Positions 43,638 to 52,302 are shown, numbered from the stretch's first letter. The stretch: 64,000 bases of DNA from Mycolicibacter senuensis (GCF_002101885.1 NZ_LQPS01000038.1:1-64000), one strand, 5' to 3'. Translations and numbers: made by a program. Notes: generated by a model from the sequence alone, not told the origin.

Positions 43638-44777
43638 ATGGACTTCTCGTTCACCGACGAACAGGAACTGCTGCGCACCACGGTCGGCAAGTTCCTCGCT
43701 GACCGCTACGATTTGGAGCGCAGCCGCGCTGCGGCCAAGACGGGCGCCGGCTGGCAGCCGAACATCTGGCGCGCCTTCGCCGACGATCTGGGCATCCTCG
43801 GCGCGACCCTGCCCGAGAGCACCGGCGGGCTGGGCGGCGGGCCCATCGAGCTGATGATCATCACCGAGGCGCTCGGGCATGCGCTGGTCATCGAGCCGTT
43901 CGTCGAGACCGTCGTGCTCGCCGGTGGCTTGTTGCAGCGCGCGGGCGGCCCGCAGGCCGAAGCATTGCTGACGCGGATCGCGGCCGGAGACGCGGTCGTC
44001 GCGGTGGCCGTAGAGGAACCCGCCTCGGCCGGGACCTGGCATGACGTGACCACCACGGCGCGCCGCGACGGCGATCACTGGGTGCTCGACGGCGCCAAGA
44101 TCGCGGTGTCGTCGGGACCGCTGGCCAGCCATCTGCTGGTGACCGCCCGGACGTCGGGTGCACAGCGGGACACCATCGGTATCTCGCTGTTCCTGCTCGA
44201 CCTGGACCAGACGAGTGTGGCCATGGAGCCGTTGCGCACCATCGACGACCGCCGAGCCGCCGACCTGACATTCGACGGTCTGCGGCTGTCCGCCGACGCG
44301 CTGCTGGGCGCCGAGGGCCGAGCATGGCCGGCGCTGGAGCAGACCGCCGACGAGGCCACCGCGGCGATCGTGTCCGAGGCGGTGGGCTGCCTGCGACGGG
44401 TGCTGGCCGACACCGTCGACTACACCAAGCAGCGTCAGCAGTTCGGCCAGCCCATCTCCTCGTTCCAGGTGTTGCAGCACCGCATGGTGGACATGTACTT
44501 AGAGGTCGAACAGGCCGTCGCCGCGCAGTACCTGGCGATCATGAAGCTCGGCGCGGAACCGGCGGAGCGGGCCCGGGCGGTGTCGGCGGCGAAGGCCACC
44601 GTGGCGCGCGCCGCCCGGTTCGTCGGGCAGAGCGCGGTGCAGACCCACGGTGCGATGGGCATGACCGAGGAGTTGGCGCTCGGCCACTACTTCAAGCGGC
44701 TGACCGCGATCGAATACCAATTCGGTTCCCGCGACCGGCACCTGGCCCGGTATGCGGGCCTGACCGCGGTCGGCTGA
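43638..44777 (+). CDS. fadE18: Acyl-CoA dehydrogenase, partner subunit of the pair (FadE18-like)
   Basis: 379 residues; its ATG follows directly on the previous stop. ACAD fold with FTDEQELLRTTVGKFLADRY at the start and QFGQPISSFQVLQHRMVDM, QTHGAMGMTEELALGHYFKR near the end. The catalytic C-terminal motif is degenerate (FGSRDRHLARYAG in place of FEGTSEIQR), as in the non-catalytic partner subunits of heteromeric mycobacterial ACADs. It probably shares the FAD site with the previous gene product rather than working alone. Confidence 0.87.
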   Translation: MDFSFTDEQELLRTTVGKFLADRYDLERSRAAAKTGAGWQPNIWRAFADDLGILGATLPESTGGLGGGPIELMIITEALGHALVIEPFVETVVLAGGLLQRAGGPQAEALLTRIAAGDAVVAVAVEEPASAGTWHDVTTTARRDGDHWVLDGAKIAVSSGPLASHLLVTARTSGAQRDTIGISLFLLDLDQTSVAMEPLRTIDDRRAADLTFDGLRLSADALLGAEGRAWPALEQTADEATAAIVSEAVGCLRRVLADTVDYTKQRQQFGQPISSFQVLQHRMVDMYLEVEQAVAAQYLAIMKLGAEPAERARAVSAAKATVARAARFVGQSAVQTHGAMGMTEELALGHYFKRLTAIEYQFGSRDRHLARYAGLTAVG

Positions 44778-44807
44778 CCGCGTCGTCGCTGCCGGTAGCG
44801 TCGAGAC

Positions 44808-46163
44808 ATGGGTCTGGTTTTCTCCAGCACGGTGGCGGCGCCGCAAGCGGAAGTGTTCGCCTGGCATGAGCGGCCGGGGGCGTTCACCCGGTTGAGCGCG
44901 CCGTGGCAGCGGATGCGGCTGATCGCCGAGGCCGGCTCGGTGCGCGACGGCACGGCCGTACTGGCCCTTCCGGGCGGGCTTCGCTGGATCGCCGAACACC
45001 AGGCGGCCGGCTATGACCCGCCTCGACGGTTCGTCGATGAGCTCGGTGGTCATGGCTTGGCGTCGCTGCCGACCCGGTTGGCGATGCGGTGGCGGCACAC
45101 CCATGAGTTCGACGATCTCGGCGAGGGTGTAACGCGGATGACCGACGTAATCGACACCCCGATACCCGGGTCGATGCTCCGACCGATGTTCGTCTATCGG
45201 CATCGGCAACTGGCCGACGACATCGCCGCCCATCGCCGCGCCGGACAACACGGCCTGGGGCCGATCACGGTGGCCGTCACCGGGTCATCCGGTCTCGTCG
45301 GCTCGGCCCTGACCGCGTTCTTGAGCACCGGGGGCCATCGGGTGATCCGGTTGGTGCGACGTCCCGCGGGCAGTTCCGATGAGCGGCGATGGGATCCCGA
45401 GAACCCAGATCCCGAGCTGTTGGCCGGCGTCGATGCGGTGATTCATCTGGCCGGGGCTTCGATCGCGGGCCGCTTCACCGCCGGGCACCGGCGGGCGATC
45501 CGTGACAGCCGGATCGGACCGACCCGACGGCTCGCCGAGTTGGTCGCCGGGGGCACCGACGGACCGACCACACTGGTCTGCGCCTCTGCGGTCGGCTACT
45601 ACGGTTACGACCGTGGCGACGAGGTGCTGACCGAGGACAGTCAACGCGGGGACGGGTTTCTCGCCGATGTCGTCGCCGACTGGGAGGACGCGCTCGCCCC
45701 GGCAGCGCAGTCCGGCAGGCGCGTGGTCCGGGTCCGCACCGGCATTGTGCAATCACCGCGCGGCGGGACGCTGCGACTGCTGCGGCCGCTGTTCTCCGCC
45801 GGGCTGGGCGGGCGGCTCGGCGACGGCCGGCAGTGGCTGTCGTGGATCGGGATCGACGACTTGATCGACATCTATCACCGCGCGCTGTGGGACACCGGCC
45901 TGTCCGGGGCCGTCAATGCCGTCGCCCCGAACCCGGTGCGCAACAGCGAGTACACCAAGACGCTCGGCCGAGTACTACACCGGCCCACGATGCTGCCGGT
46001 CCCGCGGCTGGGGCCACGCGTGTTGCTCGGCGACCAAGGCGCACGTGAGCTGGCGTTGGCGAGCCAGCGTGTGCTGCCCGAGCGGCTACGCAATGCCGAT
46101 CACCGGTTCCGCATGCCCGAACACGAACCGGCGCTCCGGCATCTGCTTGGCCGGGCGGGCTAG
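44808..46163 (+). CDS. SRPBCC - TIGR01777-type epimerase fusion
   Basis: 451 residues. Residues 1-145 are an SRPBCC domain (GLVFSSTVAAPQAEVFAWH; RWRHTHEFDDLGEGVTRMTD). Residues ~150-451 are a TIGR01777/YfcH NAD(P)-binding domain: VTGSSGLVGSALTAFL, HLAGASIAGRF, SAVGYYGYDRGDE, and the C-terminal DUF1731 (PVPRLGPRVLLGDQGARELA). Role unknown; the family has been tied to cell division and nucleotide-sugar-like chemistry without proof. Stop codon overlaps that of the convergent PPOX gene (CTAG). Confidence 0.88.
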   Translation: MGLVFSSTVAAPQAEVFAWHERPGAFTRLSAPWQRMRLIAEAGSVRDGTAVLALPGGLRWIAEHQAAGYDPPRRFVDELGGHGLASLPTRLAMRWRHTHEFDDLGEGVTRMTDVIDTPIPGSMLRPMFVYRHRQLADDIAAHRRAGQHGLGPITVAVTGSSGLVGSALTAFLSTGGHRVIRLVRRPAGSSDERRWDPENPDPELLAGVDAVIHLAGASIAGRFTAGHRRAIRDSRIGPTRRLAELVAGGTDGPTTLVCASAVGYYGYDRGDEVLTEDSQRGDGFLADVVADWEDALAPAAQSGRRVVRVRTGIVQSPRGGTLRLLRPLFSAGLGGRLGDGRQWLSWIGIDDLIDIYHRALWDTGLSGAVNAVAPNPVRNSEYTKTLGRVLHRPTMLPVPRLGPRVLLGDQGARELALASQRVLPERLRNADHRFRMPEHEPALRHLLGRAG

Positions 46164-46552
46164 GAAACCGCCCCGGTAGGCGCGATCTCCAAGCCGACGT
46201 GAACCTTGTCGATCCCACCGCGCACGATCGAGTGCGGAACGAACCACCACGCGTGCCACCAGTAGCGTTTGACGACCGCACCGTAGACGCGCCTGGTCTC
46301 ACTCTTGGGCAGCACCCGGGCCACCGCCTCGACCGGCTCGCCCTTCGGCGCACCGAGCACGCCGCACTTCTGGATGGTCACGCGTGGCGTGTTGCGGATG
46401 CGCTTGGTCTTCCATGAGCCGTCATCGGTGATCACCAACAGTTTGCCCCCGTCCGGAGCGCCCCACACCGCCGTCGGCTTGGCCCTGCCGTCCTTGGTGA
46501 AGGTGGTCAACAGCAGGTACTTCTCGCGGTACACGTCAGCGAACGTCGGCAT
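46160..46552 (-). CDS. PPOX-class F420/flavin-binding oxidoreductase
   Basis: 130 residues forming the split beta-barrel: EKYLLLTTFTKDGRAKPTAVW, LLVITDDGSWKTKRIRNTPR, and a Trp-rich segment (KRYWWHAWWFVPHS). The mycobacterial PPOX/FDOR-B group binds F420, FMN or haem; here the KTKRIRN segment fits phosphate binding by F420-type members. No neighbour on the same strand is close enough to be co-transcribed except the GMC operon 24 bp away upstream-to-downstream in order. Reaction unknown. Confidence 0.83.
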   Translation of the reverse strand: MPTFADVYREKYLLLTTFTKDGRAKPTAVWGAPDGGKLLVITDDGSWKTKRIRNTPRVTIQKCGVLGAPKGEPVEAVARVLPKSETRRVYGAVVKRYWWHAWWFVPHSIVRGGIDKVHVGLEIAPTGAVS

Positions 46553-46576
46553 CGCGCCAGGATAGCGCCGCGCGTC

Positions 46577-48259
46577 CTATCCCGATGGCGTCAGCGGCAA
46601 CCGCAGTGCGCCCGGAGCGCTGCCGGGCACCGTCGGGTGCTGTGGGAACACCGGCGCAATGCGGCGATACGGCGCCCCGAGCGGTGGACGGGGGTCCGGT
46701 TCACCATAGTTGGGCCACAACGCCATGGCCCGTTCGGCTTGCGCGGTGATGGTGAACGACGGGTTGACGCCCAAGTTGGCGGTGATGGCCGAACCGTCGA
46801 CGACATGCAGACCGGGGTGGCCGAAGACCCGCTGATAGGGGTCGATGACACCGGTTTGCGCCGAGTCGCCGATCGGGCAGCCTCCGATGAAGTGCGCGGT
46901 CAGCGGGATGTTGAGGGCGTCGAGGTAGGTGCCGCCGGCGAACCCGCCGACGTGGGCGGCCATGCGTCGCGCCACGTCGTGCGCGACCGGAATCCAGTCC
47001 GGATTGGGTTCGCCCACACCTTGTTTCGCGGTCATCCGGGTGCCGAACAGGCCACGTTTGCGGTAGGTGGTCAGCGAGTTATCCAGTGACTGCATCACCA
47101 GGATGATGATCGAATGCGACGAGGCATTGCGTGGGAACATGCTGTGCAACATCATTGCCGGGTGGCGTGCGATGGTCAGCATCAGCCGCGCGAAACGCCA
47201 CGGGCCGCCGTCGACCAGGTGGGTGCCCATCATCGACAGCAGGTTGGACCCCTTGCCGTAGCGGCACACCTCGACATGGGTGTTGGCCTCGGGGTGGATC
47301 GACGAGGTGATCGCCACGCCCTGGGCGAAGTCGTCACGGTCGGGTGCGAACACCACCGGCACCTCTTCGGAATTGGTGCGCGTCAGCTCCCCCAGCCGCG
47401 GGGACAGCTGCGGCAGTGATCCGGTGTCGCGCAGCTGGTGCAGCAGCCGCTGGGTGCCCAGTGACGCGGCGGCGAACACCACTTGGCGCGCGGTGAAATC
47501 CCGCTTGTGCTTGCGCAGCCACCGGCCGGTGCGCACCGTGCTGACGAGGTAACCGCCGTCACCGTCCGGACGCACATCGGTGACCATGGTCAGCGGATGG
47601 ATCTGCGCACCGGCGCGTTCGGCCAGATACAGGTAGTTGGTCTCGGTGGTGTTCTTGGCGTTGTGCGGGCAGCCGGTGAAGCATTGCGCGCAGCCGATGC
47701 AACCGGCGCGGTCCGGTCCGGCGCCGCCGAAGTACGGGTCCGCGACGGTCTTTCCGGGCTCGTCACCGAAGAACACCCCGACGTTGGTCGGGTGGTAGGT
47801 GTCGTCGACCCCGAGCTCACGGGCCACCGCCAGCAACACCTCATCGGCGGGGGTGGTGTGCGGGGTGGGCGTCACCCCGAGCATCCGGCGGGCCTGCTCG
47901 TAGTACGGCGCGAGCTCGGATTTCCAGTCGGTGATGTGCGCCCACTGCGGGTCGATGTAGAACCGCTCCAACGGCTCATAGAGGGTGTTGCCGTAGATCA
48001 ACGATCCCCCGCCGACCCCGACCGCGCTGGCGATGAACGTCTTGCCCAACACGGTCAGCCGCTGCGGGCCGAAGCAGCCCAGTTTCGGTGCCCACATGGC
48101 CTTGCGGACGTGCCAGTTGTTGGGCGGGAAGTCGGTGGGGGCCCACCGGCGGCCCATATCCAACACCGCGACGCGGTAGCCCTTCTCGGTGAGGCGCAAC
48201 GCCGCCACGCTGCCGCCGAAACCCGAGCCGATCACCACCACGTCGTAGTCATGTGTCAT
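46577..48259 (-). CDS. ChoD-like GMC-family oxidoreductase with CX2CX2CX3C cluster
   Basis: 560 residues from the ATG at 48259. FAD motif VVIGSGFGGSVAALRL at ~9, VGVGGGSLIYGNTLY (~85), and C-terminal GGCPIGDSAQTGVIDPYQRV and VVDGSAITANLGVNPSFTITA, all as in M. tuberculosis ChoD (Rv3409c). Residues Cys187, 190, 193 and 197 (GCIGCAQCFTGCPHNAKN) form a ferredoxin-like CX2CX2CX3CP pattern, which ChoD also shows in part. It probably oxidises a sterol or other bulky alcohol. Last gene of an operon with a membrane protein and an NAD(P)-binding protein, all joined by 4-nt overlaps. Confidence 0.87.
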   Translation of the reverse strand: MTHDYDVVVIGSGFGGSVAALRLTEKGYRVAVLDMGRRWAPTDFPPNNWHVRKAMWAPKLGCFGPQRLTVLGKTFIASAVGVGGGSLIYGNTLYEPLERFYIDPQWAHITDWKSELAPYYEQARRMLGVTPTPHTTPADEVLLAVARELGVDDTYHPTNVGVFFGDEPGKTVADPYFGGAGPDRAGCIGCAQCFTGCPHNAKNTTETNYLYLAERAGAQIHPLTMVTDVRPDGDGGYLVSTVRTGRWLRKHKRDFTARQVVFAAASLGTQRLLHQLRDTGSLPQLSPRLGELTRTNSEEVPVVFAPDRDDFAQGVAITSSIHPEANTHVEVCRYGKGSNLLSMMGTHLVDGGPWRFARLMLTIARHPAMMLHSMFPRNASSHSIIILVMQSLDNSLTTYRKRGLFGTRMTAKQGVGEPNPDWIPVAHDVARRMAAHVGGFAGGTYLDALNIPLTAHFIGGCPIGDSAQTGVIDPYQRVFGHPGLHVVDGSAITANLGVNPSFTITAQAERAMALWPNYGEPDPRPPLGAPYRRIAPVFPQHPTVPGSAPGALRLPLTPSG

Positions 48260-48681
48260 GCGTGGTCCTCGGTGGCGTGGCCGCGTGCGGGGATGAGCAG
48301 AAGCAACGACAGCACCAGCAGCAGGCCCAGGCTGACGACGTTCAGTACCGCGTCGCGCGGGCCGTACATGTGCAGCATGCCGAGGTGGTAGATCAGGTGC
48401 AGCACATTGAAGACCGACCAGCTGACCGCCGTGATCACGACGACGGGGCGGTTGCGCAGGTAGTACAGCGCCAGGGCGCTGAGCACCGCGAGCCCGAAGA
48501 ACAAGGAGCCGACGTCCTTCACGAAATGCTCGTTGTACGGGCCGAGCACCGGCAACCAGTGCATGCCCATGCCGGGAAACGTGTTGTACCAGTTCAGCGG
48601 CGCAAAGTATGCCCACCCGCCGAGGCTGATGCCGACGATGGTCAACAAGATGAGGCAAACGCGATGCACGATGAGGTTCAT
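48256..48681 (-). CDS. Four-TM membrane protein of the ChoD-like operon
   Basis: 141 residues with four TM helices (~5-25, 58-75, 82-102, 112-132). The loop after TM1 has FAPLNWYNTFPGMGMHWLP, conserved in a family of small actinobacterial membrane proteins I know only as hypothetical. Overlaps neighbours by 4 nt on both sides, so its product is made with the oxidase and may anchor it or carry electrons. Function unknown. Confidence 0.78.
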   Translation of the reverse strand: MNLIVHRVCLILLTIVGISLGGWAYFAPLNWYNTFPGMGMHWLPVLGPYNEHFVKDVGSLFFGLAVLSALALYYLRNRPVVVITAVSWSVFNVLHLIYHLGMLHMYGPRDAVLNVVSLGLLLVLSLLLLIPARGHATEDHA

Positions 48682-49430
48682 GTGCTCTCCGGGGTGAGGG
48701 CGGCCAGCCAGTCAGCATACGTTTGACGGCCCCTGGGGCCGGGTTGTGTCGGCAGCAGTGCGCCGCCGGCCATGGCCTTGCCGGCCGCGCCGGGCACCCG
48801 AAGCGGAAGGACGAGCCGGTGCTCACCGCGTCGCCGGATCAACTGCCGGGCCATGTCGACCACCGATTCCACGCGCGGGCCGGCCAGCTCCGGCGCCATC
48901 TGCTGGGGTTCCCCGGTGGCGAGGTCCACCAGGTGGGCGGCGACTTCGCTGACGGCGATGGGTTGCGAGCGCATTTTCGGAACCAGCGCGATCGGGCCGG
49001 GCAGCTGTGCGAGGACTTGAGCCGCGAATTCGTGGAATTGGGCGGCCCGCAGGATCGTCCACGGAACGGGTCCGGCCTGCACCACTTCTTCCTGGCGCAG
49101 CTTGCCCTGGTAGTAGCCGGTGGGCGCCCGGTCGATGCCGATGATCGACAACGCGACGTGGTGGCGAACTCCGTTGCGCTGGGCACCGGCAAGCAGATTC
49201 GCCGTGGCGCCGCCGAAGGAGGCCCGCGCCTTCTTTGCGTTCATGGTCGCGAAATCGGTGACGTCGATGACGGCGTCGACGCCGTCGAGCGCGGTATCGA
49301 TGCCGGTGTTCTGGATCAGGTCGACCCCGTGGGCGCGGGCGAGAATCACCGGTTGGTGCCCCTGGTCGCGGAGTTGGTCGACAACGTGGCGTCCGGTCTT
49401 GCCGGTTCCGCCGGCAACCGCGATCTTCAT
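48678..49430 (-). CDS. NmrA-like NAD(P)-binding protein
   Basis: 250 residues from the ATG at 49430 (GGAG upstream). Atypical SDR of the NmrA/NAD(P)H-binding type: MKIAVAGGTGKTGRHVVDQL, then DAVIDVTDF, GVRHHVALSIIGID and YYQGKLRQEEVVQ (Tyr-X3-Lys), WTILRAAQFHEF. Members are redox sensors or reductases. First gene of the three-gene leftward operon; divergent from a SnoaL-like gene. The upstream in-frame start 11 codons earlier is less likely. Confidence 0.85.
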   Translation of the reverse strand: MKIAVAGGTGKTGRHVVDQLRDQGHQPVILARAHGVDLIQNTGIDTALDGVDAVIDVTDFATMNAKKARASFGGATANLLAGAQRNGVRHHVALSIIGIDRAPTGYYQGKLRQEEVVQAGPVPWTILRAAQFHEFAAQVLAQLPGPIALVPKMRSQPIAVSEVAAHLVDLATGEPQQMAPELAGPRVESVVDMARQLIRRRGEHRLVLPLRVPGAAGKAMAGGALLPTQPGPRGRQTYADWLAALTPEST

Positions 49431-49593
49431 GAATGTTCTCCTTCCCGGTCGGGCTACGAACACTGACGAGGTAGCCCGGCCGAATGTGACGCGGTGAGCC
49501 TGCCGGCGCGGCGATCAGCCCATTCTGGCCGACAATGGCGGCGCGCACGGGCAGGATCGTGTGCATACCAGGATGAATCTGTCTGGAGGCTTC

Positions 49594-50154
49594 ATGGCCG
49601 ATCGCTTCACCATCCCGTCCGCCGAGGTGTTACGGGCACGGGAGAAACTCGTCCTCGGCCACTTCCACGACGAGGTGCGCCAGGACTGGGACGACGTGCT
49701 GGCCACGTTTCCCCACCCGCACTACGAGATCATTCCCACGCTGACCGTGCACGACGGCGACACCGAGGTCCGCGCCTACTACCGCGACACCCGCATCGCC
49801 TTCCCCGACCAGGACCACGAGATCATCGCGCTGCGGCACAGCGCCGACGCGGTGATCGTCGAATTCTGGCTGCTCGGAACACACCTGGGTCCCCTGGGAG
49901 CGATACCGGCCACCGGGTCGCGGCACCGCACCCGGATGACGGCCTACTTCGTCTTCGACGAGAGGGAGACGCTGATCGCCGAACGGATCTACTTCGACAC
50001 GCTGTCGATGCTCAAGCAACTCATCGGCGGGCTCAACCTGCGCGACCCGCGCAACTGGCCGTTGGTGATACGCGGGGTGCGCGGGCTGTTGGCGATGGCG
50101 GCCGAACCCGATCCGCTGCTGGTCAACACCCCGGCGGCGGATCTGACCGACTGA
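49594..50154 (+). CDS. SnoaL-like (NTF2 fold) protein
   Basis: 186 residues from the ATG at 49594 (CTGGAGG 4 nt upstream); GTG 49561 and ATG 49573 are alternatives. NTF2/SnoaL pattern: RAREKLVLGHFHDEVRQDW, HPHYEIIPTLTVHDGDTEVR, YYRDTRIAFPDQDHEII and the final strand TAYFVFDERETLIAERIYFD. Homologues are cyclases, isomerases or hydrolases with a His/Asp pair; HPHYE and YFD are candidates. Stands alone, convergent with the next FadE. Confidence 0.8.
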   Translation: MADRFTIPSAEVLRAREKLVLGHFHDEVRQDWDDVLATFPHPHYEIIPTLTVHDGDTEVRAYYRDTRIAFPDQDHEIIALRHSADAVIVEFWLLGTHLGPLGAIPATGSRHRTRMTAYFVFDERETLIAERIYFDTLSMLKQLIGGLNLRDPRNWPLVIRGVRGLLAMAAEPDPLLVNTPAADLTD

Positions 50155-50174
50155 TCGCGGTCCCAGCCGCCGGG

Positions 50175-51338
50175 TCACAGCGAGCGGCTGATGATCTCTT
50201 TCATGATTTCGCTGGTGCCGCCGTAGATCTTGTTCACTCGGGCTGCTGCGTAGGCGCGGGCGATCGGGTACTCCATCATGTAGCCGTATCCGCCGAAGAA
50301 CTGCACACAGCGATCCACTACGTCGACGGCTTTGTCCGCTGCGATCAGCTTGGCCATCGACGCCGTTGCCGGGTCGTTGTTGCCGTTGATGTAGCTCTGG
50401 ATGCAGTAGTCGACGGTCGTCTTGATCGAGAGCACCTCCGCCTTCAACTCGGCCAGCTCGAACCTGGTGTGCTGGAACTTGATCAGCGGCTTACCGAATG
50501 CTTCGCGCTCCTTGGTGTAGCGAATCGAGTCGAGCACCGCGGCCTCGGCCATGCCGGCGCACGTCGCGGCGATGATGAGGCGCTCGCGAGCCAACTGCTC
50601 CATGAGTTGATAGAAGCCGAGCCCCTCCTGGGCGCCGAGCAGGTTGGCCACCGGCACCCGCATCTCGGTGAAGAACAGTTCGCGGGTGTCCTGGCCGTGC
50701 TGCCCGACCTTCTCCAGCACCCGGCCGCGTTCGAATCCGGCCAACTCGTCGTCGGTTTCGGCCACGATCAAAGACACCCCGGCCGCGCCCTGGGACGGAT
50801 CGGTCTTGACCACGATCACCAGCAGATCGCAGTGAGTTCCATTGGAGATGAACGTCTTCGAGCCGTTGACCACGTAGTGGTCGCCGTCGCGGACCGCGGT
50901 CGTCTTGACGGCCTGCAGATCGGACCCCGTGCCGGGCTCGGTCATCGCGATCGCGAGCACCTTGTCCCCGCTGATGATGCCGGGCATCCAGCGCTGCTTC
51001 TGCTCGTCGCCGGCGTAGGTGTTGACGTAATGCGCGACGATCGGCGAGTGCACGATCCAGCCCGACGCCGCATCTCCGGCCAGCGCGAGTTCCTCGGCGA
51101 CCACGGCCGATAACCCGAAGTCACCGTCGATTCCGCCGTACTGCTCGGGCAGGTCGACACCGAGTAGTCCGGCGTCGCCCAGCTTGTTCCAGAATTCGCG
51201 GTCGACCTGGTGCTGGGCGGCCCAGCGCTCCTGGTTCGGGGTCGACTCCTTGCGGAAGAACTCCGCGGCGTGTTTACGCAGCTCGCGGTGCTGGTCGCTC
51301 TCCCAGGTCGCGCGGTAGTCGGGGAACAGTTCGGACAT
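50175..51338 (-). CDS. Acyl-CoA dehydrogenase (IVD/LCAD-type active site)
   Basis: 387 residues from the ATG at 51338. ACAD fold: MTEPGTGSDLQAVKTTA, KTFISNGTHCDLL, and C-terminal QFFGGYGYMMEYPIARAYA, then KIYGGTSEIMKEIISR. The Glu of the EGTSEI motif is Gly; the helix-G Glu in ARERLIIAATCAG (~240), as in isovaleryl-CoA and long-chain enzymes, is present and is probably the base. Divergent from a TetR gene, with a 16-bp palindrome 9 bp upstream of its start. Confidence 0.9.
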   Translation of the reverse strand: MSELFPDYRATWESDQHRELRKHAAEFFRKESTPNQERWAAQHQVDREFWNKLGDAGLLGVDLPEQYGGIDGDFGLSAVVAEELALAGDAASGWIVHSPIVAHYVNTYAGDEQKQRWMPGIISGDKVLAIAMTEPGTGSDLQAVKTTAVRDGDHYVVNGSKTFISNGTHCDLLVIVVKTDPSQGAAGVSLIVAETDDELAGFERGRVLEKVGQHGQDTRELFFTEMRVPVANLLGAQEGLGFYQLMEQLARERLIIAATCAGMAEAAVLDSIRYTKEREAFGKPLIKFQHTRFELAELKAEVLSIKTTVDYCIQSYINGNNDPATASMAKLIAADKAVDVVDRCVQFFGGYGYMMEYPIARAYAAARVNKIYGGTSEIMKEIISRSL

Positions 51339-51346
51339 GATTCGGA

Positions 51347-51362
51347 CGATACAGATGTATCG
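51347..51362. promoter_or_regulatory. Operator palindrome between FadE and TetR
   Basis: CGATACA-GA-TGTATCG, a perfect 7-2-7 inverted repeat, 9 bp from the FadE start and 57 bp from the TetR start. Its position in the divergent gap suggests the TetR (51419-52006) binds it and controls both genes. Confidence 0.65.
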
Positions 51363-51418
51363 ACATAGGTTCAATCGTAACGTCTACTAGGCTGAGCCAA
51401 CGGCTGGATGGAGGCGAG

Positions 51419-52006
51419 ATGGTCAATCCGCGCGTGACCGACCAGGACCTGACCGGTAGGGCGCGCATCCGCAACGCAGCGCTGGACTTGTACGCGCAAT
51501 ACGGCGAGGACCGGATCTCATTGCGGGCCGTCGCCGCCGAAGCCGGGGTCACCCTGGGCCTGGTGCAGCACCATTTCAAGACCAAGGAGGGCCTGCGCCA
51601 CGCCGTGGACCAACTGGTGGTCGACTACTTCGCCCACGCGATCGCCGAGGCACCCACCGACGACACCGCCGCCCAGATCGGGGCGGCTCGTGATGACGCG
51701 GTCCGGGAGATGCTGGCGGCCAACCCGCCCGTGGTGAACTACGTGCGACGAGCCCTGCTGGATCCCTCCCATGACCGGATGCACCTGCTCGACGTGCTGG
51801 TGGAGCTGACCCAGCGCGAGATCACCTCGCTGCGCAAGTCCGGCCACGCGTCGACCACACGCCGGCCGTCCACCCAGATCGTCGCCGTACTGGTGCGCCA
51901 AATGGGCGAGCTATTCCTGGAGCCGATGGTCGATGCGGTCTGGGACCGCGTCGCGCAGCCCGGCGACGGCGACAAGCCACGGCTTCGGGTCACCGTCGCG
52001 GACTGA
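51419..52006 (+). CDS. TetR-family regulator of the divergent acyl-CoA dehydrogenase
   Basis: 195 residues. HTH at ~13-60: RIRNAALDLYAQYGEDRISLR, AGVTLGLVQHHFKTKEGLRHA. The C-terminal helical domain is of unassigned ligand class. Divergent from the FadE at 50175-51338 across 80 bp containing a perfect palindrome. It probably represses that gene in the absence of an acyl-CoA or related ligand (inference). Confidence 0.9.
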   Translation: MVNPRVTDQDLTGRARIRNAALDLYAQYGEDRISLRAVAAEAGVTLGLVQHHFKTKEGLRHAVDQLVVDYFAHAIAEAPTDDTAAQIGAARDDAVREMLAANPPVVNYVRRALLDPSHDRMHLLDVLVELTQREITSLRKSGHASTTRRPSTQIVAVLVRQMGELFLEPMVDAVWDRVAQPGDGDKPRLRVTVAD

Positions 52007-52158
52007 TCGCTGACCGGCGCGACCGCCGCCGATCACCCGGCCGCGGCCCCGGCGCCACTTGTCCGCAATGATCAGGACTGGGCGCGCGAGCGCAACCGCA
52101 CACCCGGCACCCCGCTACGATCCACTAAAGTTTTCAGCACCTATTCCGACAGGTCCCC

Positions 52159-52231
52159 GCCCCCGTAGCTCAGGGGATAGAGCACGGCTCTCCTAAAGCC
52201 GGTGTCGCAGGTTCGAATCCTGCCGGGGGCA
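52159..52231 (+). tRNA. tRNA-Arg (anticodon CCU)
   Basis: 73 nt cloverleaf: acceptor stem GCCCCCG/CGGGGGC, D arm GCTC...GAGC, anticodon stem CGGCT/AGCCG with loop CTCCTAA (anticodon CCT), and T loop GTTCGAATC. The 3' CCA is not encoded (ACCG follows). A TACGAT hexamer at 52116-52121 is a possible -10. It reads AGG codons, which are rare in this GC-rich genome. Confidence 0.95.
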
Positions 52232-52246
52232 CCGCATTCGGTGGGG

Positions 52247-52274
52247 GCACTTCGGCACTGCGCACTTCGGCACT
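52247..52274 (+). repeat. Short tandem repeat after the tRNA
   Basis: GCACTTCGGCACT occurs at 52247-52259 and again at 52262-52274 (period 15). It lies between the tRNA and the emopamil-binding-like gene. Significance unknown. Confidence 0.6.
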
Positions 52275-52285
52275 TCTGCGATGTC

Positions 52286-52302
52286 CCGATGTCGCACATC
52301 GG
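52286..52302. terminator. Hairpin between tRNA-Arg and convergent gene
   Basis: CCGATGT-CGC-ACATCGG, a perfect 7-bp stem with a 3-nt loop, 55 bp after the tRNA and 15 bp from the stop of the convergent membrane-protein gene. No T-run follows. A bidirectional terminator is the simplest reading. Confidence 0.4.
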
